From Cavia porcellus (Eukaryota > Chordata > Mammalia > Rodentia > Caviidae), in the NCBI RefSeq assembly GCF_034190915.1, contig NW_026947492.1, positions 18,319,501-18,383,500 on the forward strand: DNA of 64,000 nucleotides, written 5' to 3'. The position numbers were made by a program, and so were the translations under genes. The notes beneath the pieces were generated by a model. The model was not told the DNA's origin. It saw only the letters and a list, made by a program, of their open reading frames with translations, and searched no databases. Shown piece after piece: positions 11,926 to 23,984 of this stretch (positions are counted from its first letter, which is position 1; every line of letters starts with the position of its first letter).

Positions 11926-14846
11926 GAAAGATAGAGACGAGAGGAAGAGAGGACAGAGAAAGTGGAAAAAGAGGGGAGAGAGAGTGCCAGATGAAAGCTA
12001 GACCCTTTTAGAACTTCAACTTTGATGTCCATAGCATTGCTTCCCACAGTCTACTCTTCGGAGAAGATGCAAGACTCTGCCTAGAGTCAGAAGTAGAAAA
12101 GAAAGACTCTTCCCTTGCTCGGAAGTTTGTCAGTCCTTCTACACCATGTGCGTGTGGGATGCACGCCCTGTGTTAGTGAGTGAGTGTGTGCTGGTGTGGC
12201 CATCGTTGTAAAATGCAATCTGCCTCAAGCACACACATTCTATGCTTGTCATAAACAGAATGTACTATTGGAAAACAGCCAGCATGATGCCAGGGATTCT
12301 GTTGTTGCTCTGTGTGCATTAATTCTCTTTCCTCCTTTATATAAGAAAAATGCAAGTTTTTATTTTAAGAGACACAAAAGGGATGGTACATGAAAACTTG
12401 TTTTTCCTTGCATGTTTTGCAGTATTAAGTTGTTTTCAGGTCACTTTCTAAATGTGGGAACTATGGCTCAAAGATGTTTAGTAATTTTAGTCTTAAACTA
12501 GTTTGGTAGGATTATGTTTCTGTTTTCTACATAGGCTTTAAGTACAGTTTTTATTTAAATGTAATATAAAGACACATAGCTTGATAAACCTTTGCCCACC
12601 TAGATAGCTCTGAGTAACAGAATGGGAACATTACCCTATCAGAAGCAGAACTAGAACCTCAATGCACCCTTCATGTTCCAGTCAATCCCTAGCCTTTGGC
12701 TGCCCAGCAGAGAAACATTGTTGACCTCTAACACCACAGGTGAAATTTCCTGATTTTAAGCTTTATATATGTGGATCACAAGATGTGAACTCTTCTGCTT
12801 GGTGTCTTTCACTCCACTTAGCTGATAACATCAGGGAAATAAACTTTCATGGCTAAAGAGAATTTTATCTTATTAATATGCTACTGTTCCTTATCAATCT
12901 ATACACTCATTTTTACTGAGACTATATCCATCTAGCAATGAAATGCTGATTCAAAATATATATAATATGTCCCAGTTTGTTAAATAGTGCCAACAAGGTT
13001 AGTGAACCAATGTACAGTCATGCACTGTACTAATTTTATTCCTGGTACCAACGTAATTTCTATTCATTTTTTCCTCTTTCACCTCTTTTAAGTAGGTAAT
13101 TACAGTTTGTATTTCTTTATTTAGGGTTTGTGGCTATGTTTAAAATAAGAAGCAGCTTGGATTTTCAGTTCTATTTTTGAAGGCAAGGTCTAATGAAGAG
13201 ATCATACTAGCTGTCCAGGAGGGGTACGTTCAGTTATGTAGGATTTTGAGGGTAAAGAAGGTCAAAAAAATACTAACCGATGAGAGGTGGATGCTAGTGA
13301 GTCTAGGAGACAACGGGGCCAAAGAGGACTTGAATAACTTCTGATGCCCTTTTTAGTAGGGCTGTCATAATATTTGTAATTCTGATCCAGGTACTCTTGA
13401 GAGTGAAAATGTATGCTGTTAATAATTACACAAGGATCACAGAGGTGATTCAGGACAGTCCAGGCAAACTGGGATGACTCAAGTTGCCTCAGTGGAAGCT
13501 TACAAATGCAGATGCTCACATGTTCCTGAGATTTTCCTGGAATGCGTTGTAGTGATATGAAGAACAGCACTGCCATCTGAAGAAGGACAGGAGAAATCTT
13601 CTGGTACATTTCCAAGTGTTCCCAAACCCCGTGTGTCTGCAGAACCACCCTATGCTTCCCTACATGAGCAGCCTAATAGTTTAATCTCCTCACATGTAGT
13701 CAAGGCCTCTCTGTTGCCTTTTCGCAGAGTTGAGAGTAAGTGGTGTTTGTTGCTGCTGGGGCATCTCACTGTTCTGAGCACCTCATGGTCCTCAAAGAAT
13801 TTTGGTATGGGTACTGTCTGAGTACCTACATCCTTCATCCAATCTTGTTCTGGTGTTTGTCCTCTCAAAGTTTCCTGTAAGAATTTGGAAATGATGGAAA
13901 AAAAATTTGGGGAATTTTACATTCATATGATACTTAGGCTCCCACAGTGAATGAAAGGCAAAATGAGCCCTCAATCACAGCATTAAATGATGAGAAATCC
14001 ATAGAGTAAAGGACAAATTTGAGTAGAATGCAAGTTTCCAAGATGCAACATGAATATTTATGCAGGCTGTTGATAATCACAGTGTAATGTCTTCCCTTGA
14101 GAGACAAAATTCAGAAAAATTCCCATGGGTAAATGATGTAATCAGGTCCTTGAGACTGTCAAGCTGGTTTAAATTCTCTGGGACAGAAAGGCTGGGGTTC
14201 CAGTCAATAGGGTTGCTATTTTTTTCCTCCTGATGTCAGTGGAGACCACCTGGGAAATTCCACAAGTAGAAATCTTTGCCTGTGCCTGCAGCACCCTGGA
14301 TCTGTCACAGCTCTGATTCCCACCACCAAGGGCATCAGAAGAGTCACAAAAAAATGATGTTGTTCTGTGCTCTTCCAGCTCTGAGAAGAACCAGGGAGAG
14401 AGAAGAAAGAGGTCAGAATTCCACTTATCCTGATGCTTTTCCTCTATACTCATATTCCAGGGCTCATGGAAGTGTAGAACCCTTCCCTGACCTCACTGAC
14501 TCTGAGGTGAACTGAACCAAAGAGGCTCAGAGGAGGAAGGTGGAGTGCGCAGAGCCAGCGGGGACACTGTTAACTTTGACCTTCCTCCAAAGGTGGGAAC
14601 CCCATATGTGGCTGGGAGAGGAAGGCAGAGAGTGAAATGACACCATATTGGACATAAGAACTTGTGTCTGTGAGTCCTTCTGCAGCCAACTGAGGTAGGC
14701 TGAGCCTTCATCTCTCAAGTGGGGCAAAAGCCACACTGCCCACACTAACAGACGAGGGCATTCACTCACTGACTTACTCTCCAGAGCCTCTTTCTTTGTT
14801 CGTGTCTATTCCTGTCTCTACTTCTGTGTTTTTCTTTCTTTCCCCC

Positions 14847-14848
14847 AG
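14847..14848 (+). other. Candidate 3' splice site before OR8B4-like gene A
   Basis: The tract TTTCTTTCTTTCCCCCAG ends 18 bases before the ATG. It is conserved at the mirror position in the duplicated gene (30450-30449), consistent with a non-coding 5' exon upstream. Confidence 0.7.
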
Positions 14849-14866
14849 ACAACTTGCCAGAAGAGA

Positions 14867-15793
14867 ATGACGCCGAGAAACAGCTCCTCAGTGACAGAGT
14901 TTATCCTCTTGGGATTATCACCCCAGCCAGCACTGCGGCTCCCCCTCTTCTTCCTGTTCCTGGGGATCTATGTACTCACCGTGCTGGGCAACTTGGGCTT
15001 GAGCACCATCATTGGGCTCAGTGCCAGCCTCCACACTCCCATGTACTTTTTTCTCTTCAACTTGTCCATTTTAGACCTTTGCTATTCTTGTGTGTTTACC
15101 CCCAAGATGCTGAATGGGTTTTTGTCAGAGAATATCATCTCTTATGCGGGATGCATGACTCAAATGTTCTTCTTCTGCTCCTTAGTTCAATCAGAGTGCT
15201 GCGTCTTGGTATCAATGGCCTATGACCGGTATGTGGCCATCTGTAGCCCTCTACTTTACCCAGTGACCATGTCCCCTCGGGTCTGTTCTATGCTGATGCT
15301 TGGTTCCTATGTGACAGGCTTTTCTGGGGCCATGGCCCACACTGTGAGCATGCTGAGACTCACCTTCTGTGACTCCAGGGCCATCCACCATTACCTCTGT
15401 GAGGTCCTCCCCCTGCTGCAGCTCTCCTGCTCCAGCACCTATGTCAATGAGCTTGTTTTTTTCATTTTTGTAGGAGGGCTTATCATAGCATCCAGTGTCA
15501 GTATCTTCATCTCCTATGCTTTGATTCTTTCCAACATACTTCGGATTCCTTCTGCTGAAGGCAGATCTAAAGCCTTCAGTACATGTGGCTTCCATCTCAC
15601 TGCTGTGACTCTGTTTTTTGGGTCAGGGGCATTTGCATATTTAACAACTTCTTCTGAATCAGTGGAACAAGGACAGTTTGCTTCAGTCTTTTATACCAAT
15701 GTGGTTCCCATGCTTAACCCTTTGATTTACAGTTTGAGGAATAAAGATGTTAAACTTGCCATTAACAAAATGCTGAAAAAAGTGCTGCTCTAG
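14867..15793 (+). CDS. OR8B4: Olfactory receptor, OR8B4-like (copy A), intact
   Basis: A 308-residue class II odorant receptor, a 7-TM GPCR that couples odorant binding at the olfactory neuron cilium to Golf and cAMP signalling. Hallmarks seen: N-glycosylation site N5-S-S, GN at 41-42 in TM1, [13 protein letters not shown] (55-67), MAYDRYVAIC (117-126) at the TM3 end, the C96/C178 disulfide pair, extracellular-loop-2 cysteines C168 and C188, SYALILSNIL with SAEGRSKAFSTC entering TM6, and [16 protein letters not shown] (281-296) in TM7. Length and single coding exon are typical. The ATG lies just after a good splice acceptor. The opening MTxRNSSSVTEFIL and the CYSCVFTPKML block fit OR8B4 best, by recalled resemblance. 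It has 26 differences from copy B (about 92% identical). One oddity is CGFH at 240-243 in TM6, where most relatives have CSSH or CGSH. Copies A and B converge tail-to-tail across an 11.8-kb spacer. Confidence 0.95.
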   Translation: MTPRNSSSVTEFILLGLSPQPALRLPLFFLFLGIYVLTVLGNLGLSTIIGLSASLHTPMYFFLFNLSILDLCYSCVFTPKMLNGFLSENIISYAGCMTQMFFFCSLVQSECCVLVSMAYDRYVAICSPLLYPVTMSPRVCSMLMLGSYVTGFSGAMAHTVSMLRLTFCDSRAIHHYLCEVLPLLQLSCSSTYVNELVFFIFVGGLIIASSVSIFISYALILSNILRIPSAEGRSKAFSTCGFHLTAVTLFFGSGAFAYLTTSSESVEQGQFASVFYTNVVPMLNPLIYSLRNKDVKLAINKMLKKVLL

Positions 15794-16574
15794 TGGGTCT
15801 GACTTCCCAGTAAGGTCACTACTTCCCAGTAAGAATCATACTCAAGGAATGTTTCATCTGTAAGAAGAGCTGTTAACACCTTTTTTCCCTCAAACCAGTT
15901 CCTCTTTTCAATTTAAAAAAATATCAGAAACTTTTGCCTGTATTTTCTGCATCATTGACAATATTGTATCATTTAAATTAGCTGATTGGATGCAACTATT
16001 TATCTATTAATTGCCGATTGCTTACTGGACCCCATGTAAGATCCAAGAGTAGAATAATCTGAAGCTCCATGTGTACTAATATTTTTTTTGTACCATAATG
16101 TGTTTACTCAAACAAGAGCATTTCTTCCCAGGAGAAGGATCAAGTAGCAGTACAGAGGTCCAGGAATACTCTTTCTTCAGGTGCGTGAGCAACCTTAAAA
16201 GACCAAAGGTAAATTCATTGATGCTATATATAATTTCACTTCCTAACTCTCAGAGAGGCTGTTTAGGCAGGAGAACCATGTATTTCCCTTTCACAGACGT
16301 GTGTTCACACAGAGAAGGAAGCCTGCATGACCTGGTATGTAAAGATAAATCAAAACCCAAATCTACTACCTCAAAATTTTGAAATTTCTAGGCCTTGAGA
16401 TAGTAACCACAGGTAGATACTCTTTAATGAGAAGAGTTTCTTAGGGTCTAAGTATTCAGGCTGAAAGGAAGAAGCAAGAACTTCCACAAAATTTGCATAA
16501 ATACGGAAATATTACCTCTGTTTCTCCCTGGAGATCCTCCGGAGGTACTGTGCACTTTTACAAAGCCTTTTAAG

Positions 16575-16576
<2 letters not shown>

Positions 16577-16619
<43 letters not shown>
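16577..16619. repeat. (TG)n microsatellite
   Basis: About 21 TG units. The mirror position in the right arm holds a shorter AC tract (28697-28718), so the repeat predates the duplication and has changed length since. Confidence 0.97.
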
Positions 16620-16621
<2 letters not shown>

Positions 16622-16745
16622 TACACATGATCATTAGAGAATTAGAGAGAAAGTAAATCGACTTGCCACTCTCAGGGAATCTGGAAGGGATTTGTATTCT
16701 AAGGTTCCAGAAACACTGTCAGAAGAATGGGCCCTCTCTAAGCAG

Positions 16746-19700
16746 AGGCTAGAATCTGAAATGAGACTCTTGGTGAAGAAATTTGATATTTTGCCTTTGG
16801 ACCAGGAGAAAGTTTTTTACTGAGTTGATAACTTTTGCTTCCACCTCCCTAGTCCTTCTGGAAGTCATATAGCTGCTCAGTGTGTGCTAGTGCCGTAGAT
16901 AAGGCAATCAAGGCAGGAAAAGTCTGCTTCCTGTTTACCTCTGTGTTGACACTGATGTGGAAAGAGCAGCATCATACTCCAAGGGGGGCAGTGAGTGTCC
17001 CAGTGGATCCAGAAGTGGGAAATGCTAAGGAGCACCTCAGCACAAAGGGACTCCTGTGGGGAGAGGATGACTGGTGAGGACACTTGAGACAAGCTGTATT
17101 TTCTCCAACTATGCTAGAGGAAGGAGACTTTTAAAGAAAAAGGAAAGTACCACACTTGGTTCATAGGTAGATATTGAAAAAAAAAAAATACTTAGCATGT
17201 GATTTGCATTTTTGCGTGCTTTGAAGAGCCTTACAAATATTTTCTCACTTATTGGAACTGAATTACAAGACCATACTGAACCACTGCTCGTCAGTCCCCT
17301 GGGTCTAGGTTAAGTCCTACCCTGTACTGACCATATCTGAGCCCATGGTGATAAGGGTACTAGGAAAGAGTTAAGTATAAGGAGAGACAAAAATAAGCAT
17401 ATGGGTAAAGAAATCACTTACCATTGGTAGAAATGTGTAGGAAAAAAAAAGACATCGAGACTAAGCTAGTAGTAGAAAGGAACATTATGAAATAAGCCTA
17501 ATAAAGTAAAAGAGTAACTTTCCTTGACTAATTCCATATTGGCAAGGGGGTGAATAAAGATCAAAATGTACGTTTGACTTCATGTGACACAAGCTTAAAT
17601 CTTTTGAAAAGTAGCTTCCTGGTTACTGAGCATCCGAGGTGACAAAAACTCATAGAGCTTTTTCATGGTTCTTGCAACTGCCTTCTATCACACCCGCAGA
17701 AAACACAGCTTTCATAAACCCACATGGCAACGTCATGTGACCATTACAGATTACAGTGGTAAAGAAGTGCAGCAAGATATTAGCATGAGTTAGTTCTGTG
17801 CGGTGTCTAACGTATAGCCCAGTATTTAGCGTCAGAATCTAACTGGTCTCCACAGTGACTGGATTAAATCTATCCAAGGCACTCACAGGAGGAAGCAGGG
17901 AAAACTGCAGTGAACCCAAGAGAACACAAGTTCCCGGAGCTTTACATAGGCCAATTCAGTGCAGAGTTGAGGGATGCGTACTAACTAGTAGGCAGAGGAC
18001 CCATACTGACTGCTGTTCAGGTAAATGTAGGCCAGAGCCTACTTTTGTAATTCAGTCCTCAGTAGTAACCTGAAACCTAACTTAAAAATAAATCATTGTC
18101 TTAGTTGGTCACAGTAGCTTGACTTCAAGCAGGTGGGCAGCTGATTCCTTGACACTGAACTGTAACCAGGTAAGCTGTCTCCATACCTGGCTTCCATTAT
18201 CTATCCTTAAATGTTGTCTGATCTCTGTGCAGTCCTGGAGTTCTTTGAAGCACTTCTGATTCTGCGGGCTGCCTGACTCCAGCATCATGAATAAAAAATA
18301 AACCAAGTAAGAACTCTCAAATTCACTACAAATTTGCAATTTTGACACCGTCTTAGTTATTTTAAGTTTGAAAATGAATATGAATGAGCCAGCAGAACAT
18401 GAACTCTAAAACTTAAAACTGTGTAACAGGGAAAGAAAACAAAGATTCTTTCTCATCAAGATAAATACCCTGAGAGTTGCTTGCTTTGTTCTCCATAAAA
18501 TTCCTTGCTGTTATTTAGCTACAGAACACTACATGAATCCACTGGTTCAATCTTTCATGTACCAAGGTTTTTTTCTAGGGTAACAGTAGTCACTGTTTAA
18601 CTCAATTTAACCCTAACCCTAACCTTGAAATGTATGTAGTGTAATACAAAGTAGTTTCCTGCATTCATAGAACTTCCACTATAGTAAGAAATTATAGTTA
18701 TATCTTGGTATAAAAATGGCTTATAATAGATATATCCTAATGTATCAACCTAATTATTATCACATACATGTAGGTATATTAACATAGGGCGGAGAATGTT
18801 TTTACTCTCTAAATCACTTGAAATTTTCTTACAGTTACGGCTGTTTACATTTTTTACAATTTTATCACAAAACAAACTAAAGATAATAGTATTTGCAAAA
18901 GCTATAAAACCCAGTTTATGAACAGACTTTCAAACAAGTCCAGTAGAGATTCATGTCTGATGAAGTAGGTAGTGGATTTCATGAATTCAAGGTGAGATAA
19001 TGTATTCCTCATCCAGTTTTATATGTGCGAACAGGTGCCCCATATGAAACCGGAAATTGTCTCCGTAATTCAGCGCTTTAACCCTGAATACAGGGCATGG
19101 TATGCTATTGATGTTCTCTATAATTCATCTTAGACAATGAAAACAAAGAAGAAAACAGGAACTAAGATGTCCAGCATCCAGAAAGCAACAGTAAATGTAA
19201 GAGGTGACAAATGGAGGCCCACGGGATGCAAATTCTGCATCAGGACCTGGCTGCAGAGCCACGGAGCATGTGTCTGTGGTCCTGCAAACTGTCTTAAATG
19301 GAGATAGACCAGCAGGTCAAACTGACATATGCTCAGGGAGAAATCTACCATCCTCCCATCCCAGCAGCAGCATCGTTGGGCTGAGGGGAGGGAGGAAGCT
19401 GCAGGACAGGGTCGGTAAACACCTGGGACCCCACAGTGCTGCAGCCAGGTGACAGGCACCTGAGCACAACCAGATCCTTCCAAAGGCCCTGAAAAATCCC
19501 TAAGGGGGCCTCACACGTGTTGGATTCCTGCATTAGCTGGTGGAAACACGGTCAGGTATAGATGACTTTAATGAACCCTTTGTGGTTTTATAGTAGTTTT
19601 ATAATACAACCACTCTGTCCATGGTGAAATACTTTGCAGACCTTTCTGGCAGATGACCAGCTTCTGTAGTTATGGGCCTGTGATGGAAGAGCAATCTCAG

Positions 19701-20400
19701 TCTTCTCAGGTTATAAACATCACAGAACCAAGGAACACTCTCTTCCCAGGCTCCATAAAATGGGTATCAGTCACCTGCAAAACCACATGCTCTTCAAAAT
19801 GTTGTAAATAGATAACATAATAGTTAATTTTAGTTCACAAATATTTATTAATTCCCACGGGGAACAAGGATTATGATATGAGAGTGTGTGATACTCTTAC
19901 TACGGTCAAAAAATTAATTCAGTTTATGGGAGACAAATCTTCCAATCATATTGTTGTTAGAACACCATTGCGTGCATTATTTTGGAAATGCTTGAAATTT
20001 TGTACAAAATGTTACACAAATTTTAACCACAAAAGCATATATATGTGTCAGACTTATGCATATCTAACAAGAGAAACTTTTAATAAAACACTACACCAAG
20101 CAGTTCACTTAAATAGCCACCAGGGTGTGCTATAACTCGGTAAGAGAGAAGCAGGGAAAGAGCCAAGGTAAGAACCAGACAGAATGTTGCTTGAAACTTG
20201 TATTTTGCATATTTTTCAAGCCCATAAATGTTCACCATAGATTTTACATAACTTCTTATATAAAATTTCAAGCCCTTATTAAAAAACATAAACTTTTTAA
20301 AAGCTTGCTTTATAGCAAATTTTAAACAAATTTAAGTAAATTCAATTTGCAAAATTGAACACTGTCTATATTGTATTGTAAAAAAAAAAAAAAAAAAGAA
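16746..20400. other. Spacer of the inverted duplication, no recognised gene
   Basis: No gene is recognised here. A short telomere-like tract, TAACCCTAACCCTAACC, lies at 18608-18624. A poly(A) run at about 20381-20397 may be the tail of an old retroposon. Confidence 0.45.
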
Positions 20401-20439
20401 AAGAAACCTAACAAACATGAGTAAGATACCAAATGCAAG

Positions 20440-20950
20440 CCAAATACATCCAGTATGTAGTGACCCCTCAATTGTCAAACTGCTCCAAGTTCAAACTTTC
20501 CACTACTCAAACAGCAAGTTCTTTAAAAATCTGCTCAGTGTTCAAGACTTTGTTCATCATTCAAACCAAAAGTTCAGCTTGAAAGAGACACTAAGGACCA
20601 AGAGTGGGTTTCGCATGGTGTTTCACCCCTGCAGACGCAGTGGGGGTGCCTCCATGTAAGCCTTGGTCTTGCCCAGACAACACAGAGCGCCTGTGACAGT
20701 GGGTGAAAACACTCCTCACTGTGCTTTGTGTGTGCGCTTCATTTGTGTAAAATATGGGAGCCTTGGCTCCAAAGAAAGTTAGTGACACCTGCAATAGAGC
20801 CAAGCGGAAAACTGAGGACCTCGATGAAGTTAAAGAAATCATGGTCAAGTTTGTTAAAGTCCTGGAAAATGCACAAAAGCTGTAATTTTCTGAGCCTCAA
20901 ACCAGTCATTTGGTTCACTATTTTTTCACATGGGAAAAACAAACGTGTGT
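20440..20950 (+). mobile_element. Possible Tigger/pogo-like DNA transposon remnant
   Basis: Blocks such as TCAAACTTTCCACTACTCAAACAGCAAGTTCTTTAAAAAT and AGGACCAAGAGTGGGTTTCGC resemble Tc1/mariner-Tigger 5' non-coding sequence. They are followed at about 20767-20883 by a frame reading APKKVSDTCNRAKRK and then an acidic/helical stretch, which looks like a transposase N-terminus. No DDE domain follows. The assignment rests on recalled resemblance. Confidence 0.33.
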
Positions 20951-22449
20951 AGTTCTCAAACCCTTCTGTGTTCAGTCACGAATTAGGAACAAACTGAGTT
21001 TGACAGCCGAGGCTGTGCTCTAATATATCTCTAGAATGTTTGCGTCAGGTGTTTTTTGTGTTCTGCTTTCTCTGCTCTTTCCCAGCACTTAGAACCCACT
21101 GAAAACCCAATGGATATCTGTCAAATGAATGAATGATCTGGTAAATTTATGATTACTTATAGGTGTTTGTAATTTTTATGACCTTTAGTTTTAAATGTTA
21201 TCAATATATTTTTCTACATTTATTTTTAAAAATGGATGATTACAAATAAAATTATTTGATAAAACTTTAAATTTTACAAACCCTCTAAAACTATGTCATT
21301 ACAAGAACATGGCCCAACATTTCACTCTCTGCAGGAAATAATGACAAGAATATAGGTTCCATCGTTTGTGCTTTCTCATCTGGATACTTTGTATTATTAA
21401 TTTATTTTGCACAAAATTTTGTACTTATTTTAATAAACAAAAAATATGTGAGAGTGAGTCCTTTTTCACCTGTATACTGTGCCCAGAAGAGTTGGACCTG
21501 TTTCCAGAAGAGAATCCTGCCCTTGCCTCTAACCTTGTTGGAGACAAACTATCAGTCACAACCTCCTTATAGATGACTTTGCCCATCTTGTTCCAGAGAC
21601 AAGCTTCTTAAGGCTGCGTGTATGTGTTTACTCTGGATCAGAACCAAAGCAGATGAAATGCTATGCACAGAAACCAGGATGTCATTTCTGTGACTATCTT
21701 CCCTTTCATCTTGACTGACAAACATTTCTCTAGACTGTTACTCTTTTGTCTCCTCTCTCATTCCGTATTTTGCATTCCAATTCCTTTACTTTCATTCCAG
21801 ACCTCCAGTGGAGGCAGGGGAGAGGGCGCAGTTGAAACCAGTTAAAAGGCCTTGAGGTGGGACCTGCTGCATTCTGATGACCTCCATCAGATTCTAGAAC
21901 TCTGTAGCTTGGCTTCTTCCCCTGTCAAAGATGAGAAGCCACAGAATGGATGTGTAATTTTTCCCTTCTAAGAAGCAAATGTCAAGTGGAAGTTGCACGA
22001 AAAAGCATTCAGTCCATCCAGTGCCTGCAATTTAAGGAATAAAAAGCTCTTCTTCCAGTGCACTAGGAAATTATATTTGCTGTTAAGAAACAAAGAAATT
22101 TACCCTTTAGATAGCACTTTAGTTGCTAAGAACAATTTGCCCAATATGTGGTGTACTTATTCTGTCAACTATAAAACACATAGTAGGTGTGCAAATCTCA
22201 GAAGATAAAAGCTACAAAAACACACGAAATAGACAGTGATGATTTTCTATTCCATCCAAGATAGTGTAATTACATAGCAACCTAATATAAAAGATAAAAT
22301 TCTGTTAATGTTATGCAAAAATGGAAGGTTATTTGATGAATTCCACATGCTTAGAAATACAAGTGGAAAAGAGACAGTTTTTTGTTTTAGCTTTTTTTAA
22401 AAAAGTTATAAACTTCAAAGTATTTCTGCCGTGCCCCATTTTATTTATT

Positions 22450-22562
22450 TATTTTAAATTTATTTATTTAATACTGGGGATCAAACTCATGACCTCATGC
22501 TTGCCAGGCAAGAGCTTGTGCCACTGAGCTAAATCCCCATGACCTCATGCTTGCCCAGCAGG
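22450..22562 (-). repeat. ID-type SINE, antisense, with internal duplication
   Basis: The plus strand shows the complement of the tRNA-like head (GCCACTGAGCTAAATCCCC) and tail (ACTGGGGATCAAACTCATGA). An 18-base block, CATGACCTCATGCTTGCC, occurs at 22488-22505 and again at 22538-22555, 50 bases apart. Part of the SINE has therefore been duplicated beyond its normal 5' end. Confidence 0.85.
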
Positions 22563-22849
22563 CTTAAATTCCTGGTCTCTCATATCCCATTTTATCAAGT
22601 GAATTTAGTAAAAAAAAAAAATGATTCTAATAAATATCTTTTTAGCATCTACAGAGATGATTACATGATTTTTTGCTATACTATATTAATAAATTATTTT
22701 AGTAGACTTCCTAATAATAAGCTATGCATTCAGCCATGGAGTAAACATTTGGCTATGGAAAGTTGTTCTTTATTCCACTGCTGAACTTTCACTTATATGT
22801 TATCTTGGGTCTCATATTCATATTTATAAGTGAGATTTTTTTTGTAGAT

Positions 22850-22994
22850 TTTTTTCAGTTTTTGAGACAGAGTTTCATCATGTAGTTCAGCTGAGCCTTG
22901 AACTCACTATGTAGCCCAGGCTGGCCTCAAATTTAGGGGCAATCCTCCTCAGCCTCCAGAGTACTGGGATTACAGGCATGCACCACCATGTCCA

Positions 22995-23025
<31 letters not shown>

Positions 23026-23027
23026 GT
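22850..23027 (-). repeat. B1-type SINE, antisense, with flanking T-run
   Basis: TTTTGAGACAGAG, then ACTATGTAGCCCAGGCTGGCCTC, then AGTACTGGGATTACAGGCATGCACCACCATG is the reverse complement of a B1 unit. A T-run of about 29 bases follows at the end that is 5' in the element's own sense. This could mean the insertion went into, or is joined to, another A-tailed retroposon. Confidence 0.9.
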
Positions 23028-23615
23028 AGTTTTGTACACAATATTTTCAGTTTTGGGATCAATATTATACTCACTTCATAAAAAAAATAACTTTGAACTG
23101 TTTCCTTCTGCTTCCAGGTTCTGAATCTGTTCTAATAGCATTGGAATTATCTGTTCTTTGGGAGATTTCCTCTGTGAAATGATCAGTAATCAGTAATTTT
23201 TTTCACTTAACTCTTTGACAACTTGATTGCTGCATCAGAATCTAAACTTTTTCAATTTTATTTCTAATCCATTATAAAATATATGAAATGATATTTTCCT
23301 AAAAGACAATCCATTCCATTCGATGCTTTTTTACCCATTTAGCAAGTGCTCAAAAGTGTATATTTTTAATTTTCATTATTTCTATGACTGTTCCCCATTT
23401 TTCTTATTTTTAGTTGTTCTTTCTCTTTTTTCTTTGAATTGGGATAGCTAATAAATTTATGTGTTTTGTTAATTTTTCAAAGAACAGGTTGTTGATTTTA
23501 TTTTTAACACTATTCTTTACTAATTCAACATTTTCTGATTTTATTAATGCTTATCCTGTCTTCCAGTTAACTTTACTGTTTTTCTCTATTGTATTATGTG
23601 CTTATTTACTTACTG

Positions 23616-23628
23616 CCACAATTCTTTT
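23616..23628. repeat. Target-site duplication of the HAL1-type element (3' side)
   Basis: CCACAATTCTTTT is repeated exactly at 26726-26738. On the element's strand it reads AAAAGAATTGTGG, close to the A-rich start expected from L1 endonuclease nicking. Confidence 0.9.
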
Positions 23629-23984
23629 TTTTTAATTTTGTTGAAGGAGAAAAAGAAAAAAAAAGCAGAGAAAGGGTACAAGTTATACAGATTTACAGAA
23701 AAAAATAAACAGTAGGAAATCACTAGTTAATGGATTACATTTTGTCATCTTAGAAGCAATTGTTCAAGTTACAAAATTAAAGCTTATAAAGTGGACATTC
23801 CAACAGTGAGACTGCAAACAGTTCTGTTCAATGATTCAGCAAAACTCAGTAGTATCATTATCTATCTTATACACTTAAATATACATGCAGTTATATTGTT
23901 TAGAGCACTTTCTTTTCCTCTCTTTTGTACAATGACAATTACACATTTTGGGTTTTGTTGCTCCCACAGTTCTTATTACTTTTT

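Larger units (their letters stand above)
11230..16745 (+). repeat. Left arm of a large inverted duplication carrying an OR8B4-like gene
   Basis: This segment is the reverse complement of about 28570-33920, with recognisable identity along its whole length including non-coding flanks. Mirror positions add to about 45,290-45,310 from 12 kb inward (gene ends: 14867+30430 and 15793+29504, both 45,297). Outside 11.8 kb the sum falls to about 45,150-45,163 because the left arm holds an extra SINE. Flanking non-coding identity looks like roughly 85-92% by eye. The outer edge is near 11,230 and the inner edge near 16,745; both are judged by eye. Confidence 0.92.

Noticed and set aside
11589..12011. 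140-codon plus-strand open frame
   Set aside because: Much of it is translation of the ID SINE and its GAA-rich tail; the mirror region in the other arm does not preserve it.
15251..15595. 114-codon antisense frame inside OR8B4-like gene A, and its equivalent at 29702-30037
   Set aside because: These are shadow frames on the opposite strand of the receptor genes. Conservation between copies follows from the receptor coding sequence.
18608..18624. Interstitial telomeric repeat marking an ancient chromosome fusion
   Set aside because: Fewer than three CCCTAA units; too short to support such a claim.
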